59,851 bases of DNA, taken from assembly GCA_910588335.1 (NCBI GenBank), contig CAJUQV010000021.1, positions 1 through 59,851 of the forward strand, in the 5' to 3' direction. A model generated the notes under the pieces. That model was not told the DNA's origin. It ran no database searches and saw only the letters and a list, made by a program, of their open reading frames with translations. Shown here piece by piece: positions 52,909 to 59,851 of this stretch; position 1 is the stretch's first letter; each line of letters begins with the position of its first letter. The position numbers were made by a program, and so were the translations under genes. Source of the DNA: an uncultured Ruminiclostridium sp. GTDB taxonomy: Bacteria; Bacillota; Clostridia; Oscillospirales; Ruminococcaceae.

Positions 52909-52954
52909 TTACTTTTTATTTCGTACTCCGGAATGACAATGGAATAAGGAAGCT

Positions 52955-53950
52955 TTACTGCTTATTCATTTTTTTAATAGGCAGCAAAAGATCAAGCTGT
53001 CCCGTAACGTCGTCCTGCCAGCCTGTATGCGAAGCGTAAACCCAGTTAAGATGTTCCTCAAGGCAGCCGCCCATTATCTCGTCTCCCAGCTCGCTGTAAT
53101 TCTCCTCATATAGCTCGCTGCTTTGAACCCACCTTACCAGCTCATTCCAGCGGTGAAAGTCGGGGAATTTTATGGCAAGCGCCGCGTATAACCCACCGTT
53201 AAAGCGCTTCTTTACCAAAGGTTCGGGCAGCGCCATATCGTCGGGCACGGTCACCCATACTTCATAGCCGTGCCTTCCATCCTTAAGCACTCCGGGATTG
53301 GGGTGGTTAAAGCCGAAATATCTCGCGTCGGGCTTGATATCGTACAAACCGCTTTCTCTTATGAATTTGTCCACGGGCTTGTCTACTTTTTCCTCCGGCT
53401 CGAAGTCGATAACATGATTCGAAGCTACCGTAAAGGGGGGCAAAAGTAAGATTCTTACGTTGTCATTCGCCTTTTCAAGCTTTTCGTTGGCTTTGTCCAG
53501 CATTTCTTCTTTGTTTTCATTGTTCATTGCGCCGTTCTCCTTTAATTGATTTTTTACGGGAGTAAGCAATTCCGAAACGGACAGAAGCTTATTTTCGAGA
53601 AGCGGGAGCGAACCCGACGCGCCTAAGCGGGCAATCTCCGAAAGCGTATCCCGTATCACGGCGAGAGAGGATATTTCCTCCTCCGTCTCCCGTATTTTTT
53701 CAAGGAACACTTTAAGCGCTTCCGAAATCTCGGAGGCGTTAAGTATCGTACTTATATCCTTTAGAGGAATACGCAGCTTTCTGAGCACCACTATCTGCCT
53801 TAGCCGCTTTACCGCGGCTTCGTCATAAATACGGTACGCATAATCTTCACGGCGCTTTGTCTTTATCAGACCTTCTTTTTCGTAGTACCTTAACATTCGG
53901 GTGGAAATACCAAGCCCTTTTGAAACCTCGCTTACCGTCATATCCGTCAT
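52955..53950 (-). CDS. MerR-family regulator with C-terminal GyrI-like ligand domain
   Basis: 331 aa. The first 70 residues are a MerR winged helix (TVSEVSKGLGISTRMLRYYE, EDYAYRIYDEAAVKRL). A coiled-coil dimer helix follows near 80-120. The C-terminal half is an AraC-effector/GyrI-like domain (RYFGFNHPNPG, YEVWVTVPDD, FNGGLYAALAI, LEEHLNWV). Such regulators sense small, often aromatic or cationic, compounds and control nearby efflux genes; none is adjacent here. ATG at 53950 is preceded by AAAAAGGAG. Repeat D5 lies just upstream. Confidence 0.9.
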   Translation of the reverse strand: MTDMTVSEVSKGLGISTRMLRYYEKEGLIKTKRREDYAYRIYDEAAVKRLRQIVVLRKLRIPLKDISTILNASEISEALKVFLEKIRETEEEISSLAVIRDTLSEIARLGASGSLPLLENKLLSVSELLTPVKNQLKENGAMNNENKEEMLDKANEKLEKANDNVRILLLPPFTVASNHVIDFEPEEKVDKPVDKFIRESGLYDIKPDARYFGFNHPNPGVLKDGRHGYEVWVTVPDDMALPEPLVKKRFNGGLYAALAIKFPDFHRWNELVRWVQSSELYEENYSELGDEIMGGCLEEHLNWVYASHTGWQDDVTGQLDLLLPIKKMNKQ

Positions 53951-53968
53951 TGCACTTACTCCTTTTTT

Positions 53969-54013
53969 ATACCAATCTTTAACAAGTTATAGACTTGACC
54001 AAAGATTAGTATT
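53969..54013. repeat. Repeat D5 (short form)
   Basis: ATACCAATCTTTAACAAGTT pairs with ACTTGACCAAAGATTAGTAT. It lies between the MerR start and sleB, unlike the other D copies, which sit at 3' ends. Confidence 0.65.
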
Positions 54014-54209
54014 AATTATAAAGCAGAACACGGTGTTCAAGTCAATAGCTTTTTAAAAAAATTATAACACTACCGAGTTAATTTGTTAAGCGTTTTCATA
54101 AAAGTTTTTTCAAATTTTACCAAACCCGCCGAACAGAATATTTACAGAAAAAGTACAAATAAATAACCACAAAACCACGGTAATTTCTGTATGAAAGGAT
54201 AGTAAAAAT

Positions 54210-54908
54210 ATGAAAAGCTTAAATGCAGCCAACATAAAATTGCCCCATGTAAACTCCTTCTTTAAGATAACCATAGCGGCTCTGGCGATCTGCGGAGTGC
54301 TTATGGGAGCTTCAAGAATAACCTCCATACCCGTTTATTCGCAGCAGGGCTCGCGTGGCACCGAGGTGGAGGAAATACAGAGGGTGTTAAAGGAATGGGG
54401 CTTGTTTCGGGGAGAGATAACAGGCTATTTCGGCACCGCCACGGAATCCGCCCTTAAATCCTATCAGCGCAGCAACGGTCTCCCCGAAACGGGCGTAGCC
54501 GACGAAGCCACCCTTAAGAAAATGGGCATAACCATAGGCACGCCCCCCACCGCCACCGACGCGAATATTAACCTCCTCGCCCGTATAATTTCCGCCGAAG
54601 GACGCGGCGAAAGCTATGTGGGACAGGTAGCTATCGGCGCGGTAATACTCAACAGAATAGAACACCCCTCATTCCCCGACACATTACAGGGGGTAATATA
54701 TCAGAACGGCGCCTTTACCGCAATCGTTGACGGACAGTTTAACGAGCCCGTATCTGAATCCTCCTATTATGCCGCAAGGGACGCGCTTTCCGGCTGGGAT
54801 CCCACGGGCGGCTGCATATATTACTTTAACCCTAAGAAAACCGACGACGACTATATGCACAGCAGGGAAGTGGTAAAGGTAATAGGAGATCATTATTTCT
54901 GTCTGTAA
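54210..54908 (+). CDS. sleB: Spore cortex-lytic enzyme SleB-type cell wall hydrolase
   Basis: 232 aa. SleB is a lytic transglycosylase that breaks the spore cortex during germination. An N-terminal signal/anchor helix (IAALAICGVLMGAS) is followed by a peptidoglycan-binding domain near 45-105 (SRGTEVEEIQRVLKEWG, FRGEITGYFG, ALKSYQRSNGL). The hydrolase-2 catalytic domain has Glu130 in IISAEGRGES and QVAIGAVILNRIEHP. The C-terminal IYYFNPKKTDD is typical. The ATG follows AAAGGATAG. It is followed 96 bases on by a 70-aa membrane protein rather than the usual ypeB. Confidence 0.93.
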   Translation: MKSLNAANIKLPHVNSFFKITIAALAICGVLMGASRITSIPVYSQQGSRGTEVEEIQRVLKEWGLFRGEITGYFGTATESALKSYQRSNGLPETGVADEATLKKMGITIGTPPTATDANINLLARIISAEGRGESYVGQVAIGAVILNRIEHPSFPDTLQGVIYQNGAFTAIVDGQFNEPVSESSYYAARDALSGWDPTGGCIYYFNPKKTDDDYMHSREVVKVIGDHYFCL

Positions 54909-55004
54909 TGAAACTTTTTTCCAAAAATCTCCGACTACTCTTTTACGGATAAGTATGTAAATTTTAGGAATTTACATTGAACGCAAGAGAAAGGAAAAAA
55001 TAAA

Positions 55005-55217
55005 ATGACAGATATAATAGCAAATGTAAATACCGGCGTGAATCTTGAGGTAATGCCCATAATAATCGTGGCGATAGTGGTAATTGTCGCCATCGCCGCG
55101 GCGGTGATTATCTCCACGGTGTCCAAGAAGAACAAGCAGAAGAAAAAGGAAGCCGCAAAGGCTGCCAGAGCGGCCGAAAAAGCGGAAAAGGGAAAAGAAG
55201 ACGAAGGAAACGAATAA
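55005..55217 (+). CDS. Small single-pass membrane protein, 70 aa
   Basis: AAAGGA precedes the ATG. One hydrophobic helix lies at about residues 17-40 (VMPIIIVAIVVIVAIAAAVI). It is followed by a highly charged Lys/Ala/Glu tail (KKNKQKKKEAAKAARAAEKA) that should be a cytoplasmic helix. There is no family I recognise. It sits between sleB and nnr with its own terminator and may be co-transcribed with sleB. Confidence 0.7.
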   Translation: MTDIIANVNTGVNLEVMPIIIVAIVVIVAIAAAVIISTVSKKNKQKKKEAAKAARAAEKAEKGKEDEGNE

Positions 55218-55227
55218 AAATAAAGAT

Positions 55228-55260
55228 AAAAAAGGAAAATCGACCGGGATTTTCCTTTTT
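55228..55260 (+). terminator. Terminator after the 70-aa membrane protein gene
   Basis: AAAAAGGAAAATC pairs with GATTTTCCTTTTT around GACCGG. Confidence 0.85.
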
Positions 55261-55387
55261 GCTTTTTTATACTGATTGCAAATAGTATCATACCCGAAAC
55301 ACTATTTTTAATCATTCAAAAATTTCATATTGTCTATTGTATGATTTACAAATAGTATCAGACCCAAAAGGGCGGAAAGGACAAAAA

Positions 55388-56887
55388 ATGATTCCTGTCG
55401 TAACAACAAGCCAAATGACCAAAGCCGAGCTTAATTCCGAAAAAAACGGCGTAACAAGAGTACGGCTTATGCAAAACGCCGCCAACGCCATTCTTAACTT
55501 TCTCGTATCCCGCTTTACGCTGAGCGGAAAAAGCATAATTATTATTATCGGATCCGGCAATAACGGCGGCGACGGCGCGGTACTTTCAAAGCTTCTCGGT
55601 AAAAAAGGCGCGAAAACCGCGCTTATTGCCCCTAACGGCATGCCCAACACCGACACGTCAAAAACCTGCCTTGAAAAAACGGAGGGCACACTCCCCCCCG
55701 TTCTCTCCGAAAAAGCGGAAAGCGCCTTTAACGGAGCGGATATTATAATTGACTGCGTTTTCGGAACGGGTTTTCACGGGGAACTGCCCGAAAAAATCGC
55801 CGCGCTGTTTAAAACCGCCAATCTGAGCAAAGCGGTAAAAATATCCGTGGACATACCCAGCGGCGTAAACGGAAACACGGGAGTAATCGCCCCACACAGC
55901 TTCAGACCCGATATTACGTTAGTGCTGGCAGCTATGAAAACGGGCCTTTTAAATCTTCCCTGCGCCGACCGCTGCGGCGAAGCGGTAATATTGGATATAG
56001 GGATAACCGACGGTTGCTATAACGAATACGACGGCTTGTTTACGGATGAAAACATAAAAAAGCTTTTCCCCCGCCGCCCGAAATTTTCAAATAAAGGCAC
56101 TTTCGGAAAGCTCTTAAACATAGCCGGCTGTAATAAATATATCGGCGCGGCGGTACTTTCCTCAAAGGCGGCTTTAAGAAGCGGGGCGGGGCTTGTCTGC
56201 CTTGCCTCGGTTCCGAAGGTGACGGGTATCGCGGCGGCGGCCGTTCCCGAATGTGTGTTTAAGGAACTTAAAGAAAACTGCGAAGGGTGTATCGGGTACT
56301 GCGAGATCGAAAAAATTGTCCCGGAAATAAGCGGTTTTTCGGCGGCAGCCTTCGGCTGCGGGGTGGGAAATACGGAGGAAGCGCAAAAAACGGCGGAATT
56401 TCTGCTGAAAAACGTAAAATCCACCTTAATTATAGACGCGGACGGAATAAATGCGGTTTCAGCAAATATAAATGTATTGAAGGACAAGAGCGGGGCATTG
56501 ATTATGACTCCTCATCCGGGAGAGTTCGCGCGGCTTACCGGGACGAGCGTTTCTTGGGTGCAGTCTCACAGGATTGAATCCGCGAGGGATTTTGCCTTGA
56601 AATACGACGCGGTACTGCTGCTTAAAGGAGCGAATACGATTGTCGCGGCTCCCGACGGAAGGGTTAGCGTGAATACAACCGGAAACAGCGCGCTGGCAAA
56701 GGCGGGATGCGGAGACGTGCTTACCGGAATTATCGGAGCGCTTGCGGCGCAGGGCATGGAGCCGTTTGAAGCCGCGGTACTGGGCGCGTATCTTCACGGA
56801 GAGGCGGCGGATTTTCTGGTGAAGGAGCAGGCGGCGGCTTCGGTGCTGGCAAGCGAGGTAGCGGATGCGCTGGGGAAAATAATATAA
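55388..56887 (+). CDS. nnr: Bifunctional NAD(P)H-hydrate repair enzyme Nnr
   Basis: 499 aa from the ATG at 55388, after GGAAAGGAC; an upstream in-frame ATG has no such site. It repairs damaged NADHX/NADPHX. The N-terminal YjeF_N epimerase domain has IIIGSGNNGGDGAVLSKLL and DCVFGTGFHGEL. The C-terminal ADP-dependent dehydratase (ribokinase-like) has MTPHPGEFARLTG, TVN-type NTTGNSALAKAGCGDVL and GAYLHGEAAD. Both halves are complete. It stands alone between sleB and a lipoprotein gene. Confidence 0.95.
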   Translation: MIPVVTTSQMTKAELNSEKNGVTRVRLMQNAANAILNFLVSRFTLSGKSIIIIIGSGNNGGDGAVLSKLLGKKGAKTALIAPNGMPNTDTSKTCLEKTEGTLPPVLSEKAESAFNGADIIIDCVFGTGFHGELPEKIAALFKTANLSKAVKISVDIPSGVNGNTGVIAPHSFRPDITLVLAAMKTGLLNLPCADRCGEAVILDIGITDGCYNEYDGLFTDENIKKLFPRRPKFSNKGTFGKLLNIAGCNKYIGAAVLSSKAALRSGAGLVCLASVPKVTGIAAAAVPECVFKELKENCEGCIGYCEIEKIVPEISGFSAAAFGCGVGNTEEAQKTAEFLLKNVKSTLIIDADGINAVSANINVLKDKSGALIMTPHPGEFARLTGTSVSWVQSHRIESARDFALKYDAVLLLKGANTIVAAPDGRVSVNTTGNSALAKAGCGDVLTGIIGALAAQGMEPFEAAVLGAYLHGEAADFLVKEQAAASVLASEVADALGKII

Positions 56888-56989
56888 AAATTATTGTTTT
56901 AAAAAAGAAAAGGAACTGTAAAAAACTCCTCTTATAAATTAAACTCCATTAAAGTTTCCGTCCACCCTTTTCAAAGGATGGTAGGGTTT

Positions 56990-57012
56990 CCAAAGGGACA
57001 AAGTCCCTTTGG
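56990..57012. repeat. Hairpin in a gene-free stretch
   Basis: CCAAAGGGA pairs with TCCCTTTGG. Directly adjacent, 57013-57032 forms TCGCCCTC/GAGGGCGA. Both belong to a 400-base hairpin-rich, gene-free block (56888-57312) that ends with repeat F2. Confidence 0.6.
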
Positions 57013-57102
57013 TCGCCCTCTGCGGAGGGCGAAATTCTCCTAACGCCGAAGGGCGCTCCGAAAAGGTGTGAATAAGAAAAATCCCTTTGGGTTTTTTCGG
57101 CA

Positions 57103-57134
57103 CGGGGAAGCCCTGCAAGAGAGGGCTTCCCCTG
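57103..57134. repeat. Repeat F2: strong GC hairpin
   Basis: CGGGGAAGCCCT and AGGGCTTCCCCTG around GCAAGAG; the same hairpin as F1 at 22409. GAGCTTTTTACAGCC follows at about 57181, as it does after F1. Confidence 0.7.
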
Positions 57135-57312
57135 TTACGGTAAGCACCCGTTTTCCTTTGGGGTTATCCCCGAACGGTAAAGAGCTTTTTACAGCCGCCG
57201 ATGTTTTTTCGATTCCTTTTTGCATTGCAAAAAGGAATCTGGGTTCAGGGCAAAGCCCCGACGCAGCATGGCAAAATCATACAGTATTACATATTAACGG
57301 AGGAACACCCAA

Positions 57313-57867
57313 ATGCGAATAAAAACCATTCTTCTTACCGCCGCTTTAACACTCGGCACGCTGACCCTAACCGCCTGCGAGGCGCAAAACCTTTTATCCC
57401 CCAAGCCGCCCGATCTCAACAAGCTTTTCACCTTTTCCGCTTCCATATCCTGCGAAACCGGAAATTTCTCCGCCATCTTCACCCGCACCGCCATGGGAAG
57501 CTGGGACATAACGCTGACAGAGCCTTACGAGCTCCAGGGCATAACCTTCTCCCGAACCAAAGAGGGAGTAAAAGCAAGTCTGGAAAACCTTTCCGCCGAA
57601 TCCCTTACAAGCGAATTTTCGGATTCCCCGCTGACCTTCATAACCGATTCCATCGAATCCGCCGTACAGAACGGAAACGCCTCTGTGGTCTACGGCGATC
57701 AATCCTATGCCGTAAATTCCGGTAACACGGTAATGTATTTTCAGCAGGGAAGCGCTGTACCCGAAGCCTTTGAAATACCCGAAAAGCAAATCAAAGGAGA
57801 AATAAGCGAGTTTAACATTACCGGGGAAATTTTCAGAGACGGAGCCGATGTGGTGCTTATGCTCTGA
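57313..57867 (+). CDS. Lipoprotein of unknown function
   Basis: 184 aa; GGAGG precedes the ATG. A lipoprotein signal peptide ends in LTAC (MRIKTILLTAALTLGTLTL), so Cys22 should be lipidated. The mature part of about 160 residues is beta-rich, with ISCETGNFSAIFTRTAMGSW resembling small LolA/outer-surface-like folds found in Clostridia. This is only a general likeness. It has its own terminator. It follows the hairpin-rich region. Confidence 0.78.
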   Translation: MRIKTILLTAALTLGTLTLTACEAQNLLSPKPPDLNKLFTFSASISCETGNFSAIFTRTAMGSWDITLTEPYELQGITFSRTKEGVKASLENLSAESLTSEFSDSPLTFITDSIESAVQNGNASVVYGDQSYAVNSGNTVMYFQQGSAVPEAFEIPEKQIKGEISEFNITGEIFRDGADVVLML

Positions 57868-57879
57868 TTTATGCGATTT

Positions 57880-57922
57880 TAAAGCGATACCGTAATCTTG
57901 CAGCGGTATCGCTTTTGTTTTT
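57880..57922 (+). terminator. Terminator of the lipoprotein gene
   Basis: AAAGCGATACCG pairs with CGGTATCGCTTT around TAATCTTGCAG, followed by TGTTTTT. Confidence 0.9.
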
Positions 57923-57947
57923 GAAAAATCCGAAAAAATTTTATATC

Positions 57948-57976
57948 TTGACTATTTTCTTAAGCTATGCTAAAAT
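57948..57976 (+). promoter_or_regulatory. fliB promoter
   Basis: -35 TTGACT, 17 bases, -10 TAAAAT, 45 bases before the ATG. Confidence 0.75.
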
Positions 57977-58021
57977 AAATATATCTTCTATTTTTTCACG
58001 GCCGCCGAAAGGAGTATATTT

Positions 58022-59251
58022 ATGAATGTAGTTAAATTTAAATATTTTGATGATTTTCACTGTCTGGGTCCCGACTGTAAAGATACCTGCTGTAAAGACT
58101 GGCATATACACATTACCAAAAGAGAATATCTGGATTACAAAAAAATGAAATGCAGCCCGGAGCTTCGCCGTTTGCTTGATGACAGTTTTAAAAGGATAAA
58201 AACCATTTCCAATGATGCCGTGTATGCCGAGGTTAAATTTAATGAAAACAATAAATGCCCCCTTTTGGGCAAGGATTCCCTTTGTATGCTTCAAAAGGAA
58301 CTTGGTGAAAACGCATTAAGTTTTACATGCAACGTGTTTCCCCGCATACGTTCTTTTGTCGGCGGAACTACGCTGCTTGAATCCTGCACAGCTACCTGCT
58401 ATCATGTGGTGGAGCTTCTTATGCAGCATCCGGAGGGACTTGAGATAGTCGAGGAGGAGTATGACAAAAAGGATAAATACATAAATAAGGGGCTGGGCTC
58501 CGGCCACAGCATAAATAAAACCCACAAGGAATTTCCTTATTTCTGGAATATCATAAACGCCGAGGTGGATATTCTGCAGAACAGGAGCTTTACTTTTTCC
58601 GAAAGAATGCTTATCTTAGGATATTTTTGCCAAAAGGCAGACGAATATATAAAAAACGACGCCATGGATAAAATTCCCGGTCTTGCGGCTATGCTTCTTG
58701 ATAATGAGCTTTGCCGAAAGATATCCGACTCTTTGAAGCCGCCTTATTCGGAAGGCAGAATTGCATCCGAATCGCTTAATATGCTGATCGGTATGCGCGA
58801 GCGAATAAAGACTACCCCATGGCTTACCGTATCAAATAATCAATTTGACCGTGTATTTGAACGTTTGGAATGCAGGCCGATAATTGAAGACGGAGAAAAA
58901 AAATATCAATTTAACGTCCCCGAATATCTTAAGCTTATCGAAATCTTCCGAAATTTAGAAAAGGAACGCTCATACATTATTGAAAATCTGCTGGTAAATA
59001 TGATTTTTTCATATAACCCTCAAAAAGGTTTATGGGGAAATTACTTTGAAATGGCGGTGTTTTACAATACTCTTAAAGTATGCGCCCCCGTATTTTTGCC
59101 GGAAAATTACAGCGACAGCGATCTGGCGCTTGCTTTAACGAGTACGGTTAAAATGATACTTAATTCGGATATTGCCAATATTGAAACAGCCTGCAGCTTC
59201 ATACAAAAAGATCAATACACCCTCCCTTACGCGGCATTCCTGATATGCTGA
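58022..59251 (+). CDS. fliB: FliB-type lysine N-methylase
   Basis: 409 aa; AAAGGAG precedes the ATG. FliB-family proteins methylate lysines, first known on Salmonella flagellin. The N-terminus holds a conserved cysteine cluster: Cys14, Cys19, Cys23 and Cys24 in HCLGPDCKDTCCKDW, with further Cys in KCPLLGKDSLCMLQ and LSFTCNVFPR. These are thought to bind an iron-sulfur cluster. The rest is helical (NEMLILGYFCQKADE-like segments). No flagellar gene is in the window, so the target may be a different protein. It is a single gene. Confidence 0.88.
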   Translation: MNVVKFKYFDDFHCLGPDCKDTCCKDWHIHITKREYLDYKKMKCSPELRRLLDDSFKRIKTISNDAVYAEVKFNENNKCPLLGKDSLCMLQKELGENALSFTCNVFPRIRSFVGGTTLLESCTATCYHVVELLMQHPEGLEIVEEEYDKKDKYINKGLGSGHSINKTHKEFPYFWNIINAEVDILQNRSFTFSERMLILGYFCQKADEYIKNDAMDKIPGLAAMLLDNELCRKISDSLKPPYSEGRIASESLNMLIGMRERIKTTPWLTVSNNQFDRVFERLECRPIIEDGEKKYQFNVPEYLKLIEIFRNLEKERSYIIENLLVNMIFSYNPQKGLWGNYFEMAVFYNTLKVCAPVFLPENYSDSDLALALTSTVKMILNSDIANIETACSFIQKDQYTLPYAAFLIC

Positions 59252-59295
59252 TTTGTTTTCCGATACGTTTGCTTAGGTAATCGGTAAAAATGATT

Positions 59296-59328
59296 AAAAA
59301 CGCCATCCGCTATGCGGGCGGCGTTTTT
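59296..59328 (+). terminator. Terminator of fliB
   Basis: AAAAACGCC and GGCGTTTTT enclose an inner CCGC/GCGG stem. Confidence 0.88.
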
Positions 59329-59403
59329 CTTCCTCATTTTCTGCTTTTTCTATAAGCATATATAAGAAACCGCTCCAATAGGAACAGTTTCTAAGTATAA
59401 TAC

Positions 59404-59521
59404 TAATACTGTTAACCAATTAAAAATTGGAAAAATGGTTTTTAATTGGTTAACAGTGTTTCGGGTGTAATAACCATTTTGACTATGATTTTATCCTGTG
59501 TCAAAATGGTTATTAGTATAA
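59404..59521 (+). repeat. Repeat C3: double-hairpin element
   Basis: The same two palindromes as C1 and C2 with a handful of base changes; compensating changes keep the first stem paired. It lies 75 bases after the fliB terminator. Confidence 0.83.
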
Positions 59522-59659
59522 TATCGGTTAAAAAAGTGGATAAAATGGCTTTTTAAACCAATATTAGTATAAAGCGCTCGCTCCATATTGTAACTAAATT
59601 TGTACTTATTTAATTGTGCAAATTTGCCAAAAACATAAAATTTAAAAGTTTTTTTCAAT

Positions 59660-59851
59660 TTTTACTAAAGTTTTTTCTATTCCTGCCGATATAATTTCTG
59701 AAAGGCTTGGGGACAGGAAAACCAAACGAAATAAAATCGTTCGGTAAATCCCCCCGAACCTTAAAAGCGAAGTGCACACGCTTAAATTCACCAAACCGCC
59801 GTAAAATTTTAATGCGGCGTTAAGCCCCCGAAAGGACTTCGGGGACGGAAA
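59660..59851 (+). other. Unassigned, apparently structured stretch at the right edge
   Basis: A TATAAT occurs near 59690. Downstream are GGCTTGGGGACAGGAAAACC and, at the very end, CTTCGGGGACGGAAA, plus hairpins CGAAATAAAATCGTTCG-like, CCGCC...GGCGT and CCCCGAAAGGACTTCGGGG. There is no open frame of note. It could be the start of a non-coding RNA, a leader, or another repeat; it is cut by the window edge. Confidence 0.3.

Noticed and set aside
59660..59851. c-di-GMP-I riboswitch
   Set aside because: GAAAGG...GGGGACGGAAA is only loosely like the consensus; the essential GGGCAAACC-type part and tetraloop receptor are not seen.

Overview
The window is a stretch of a low-to-mid GC Firmicutes chromosome. 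It most likely comes from a spore-forming gut or rumen member of Ruminococcaceae/Oscillospiraceae. The evidence is a Clostridia-type 16S rRNA 5' part, spoIIR and sleB (sporulation and germination), a Firmicutes agr-type quorum-sensing locus, rny, strong purine-rich Shine-Dalgarno sites, frequent TTG/GTG starts, and a plant- and host-glycan enzyme set (GH94 cellobiose phosphorylase, GH95 fucosidase, GH2 glycosidase). I cannot name a species from the sequence alone.

Layout. 1-1400: the 5' part of a minus-strand 16S rRNA gene, cut by the window edge, with a boxA-like leader and three tandem promoters. 1.5-7 kb: minus-strand housekeeping genes (nrdR, a sugar-phosphate isomerase/epimerase-like gene, secF-secD, purB). 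7.6-16.3 kb: plus-strand nadE, a GH95 fucosidase overlapping a SLOG-family gene, and a large GH2 enzyme. 16.5-23.6 kb: a truncated sigma-factor relic and poorly characterised proteins (an 856-aa zinc-finger protein, a four-to-five-TM protein, a lipoprotein, a zinc-ribbon membrane protein) plus a GNAT. 23.8-28.2 kb: a class A penicillin-binding protein, a THUMP-type RNA methyltransferase and convergent spoIIR. 28.4-33.7 kb: an ECF sigma factor with a membrane anti-sigma sensor carrying an external propeller-like domain, then cellobiose phosphorylase behind LacI/CcpA-like operators. 33.8-35.4 kb: a decayed IS30-family element with a MITE nested inside it. 35.9-40.3 kb: a DHH phosphoesterase, a surface protein with a DTG-type sorting tail, RNase Y and tRNA-Leu(CAA). 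40.3-40.8 kb: a small ORF framed by two nested pairs of direct repeats. 41.2-44.2 kb: an agr operon in the order small ORF-agrA-agrC-agrB-agrD. 44.5-51.7 kb: a MATE exporter divergent from an 1801-aa soluble c-di-GMP signalling protein. 52-59.3 kb: a second DTG-tailed surface protein, a MerR/GyrI-like regulator, sleB, a 70-aa membrane protein, nnr, a lipoprotein and a FliB-type lysine methylase. 59.3-59.9 kb: another copy of a repeat and an unassigned, apparently structured stretch.

The most distinctive feature is the density of short palindromic repeats between genes. I can separate at least seven families (A-G below). Several sit exactly on stop codons or between convergent genes, which suggests they act as terminators or RNA-stabilising hairpins as well as being mobile. 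Family B (TTAA-flanked) and the IS30 copy show clear signs of transposition.

Signalling is the other theme: agr quorum sensing, a multi-PAS c-di-GMP enzyme with a receiver domain, an ECF sigma/anti-sigma pair and two cell-surface proteins. Nothing in the sequence proves these act together. No CRISPR array, prophage or recognisable defence island was seen.
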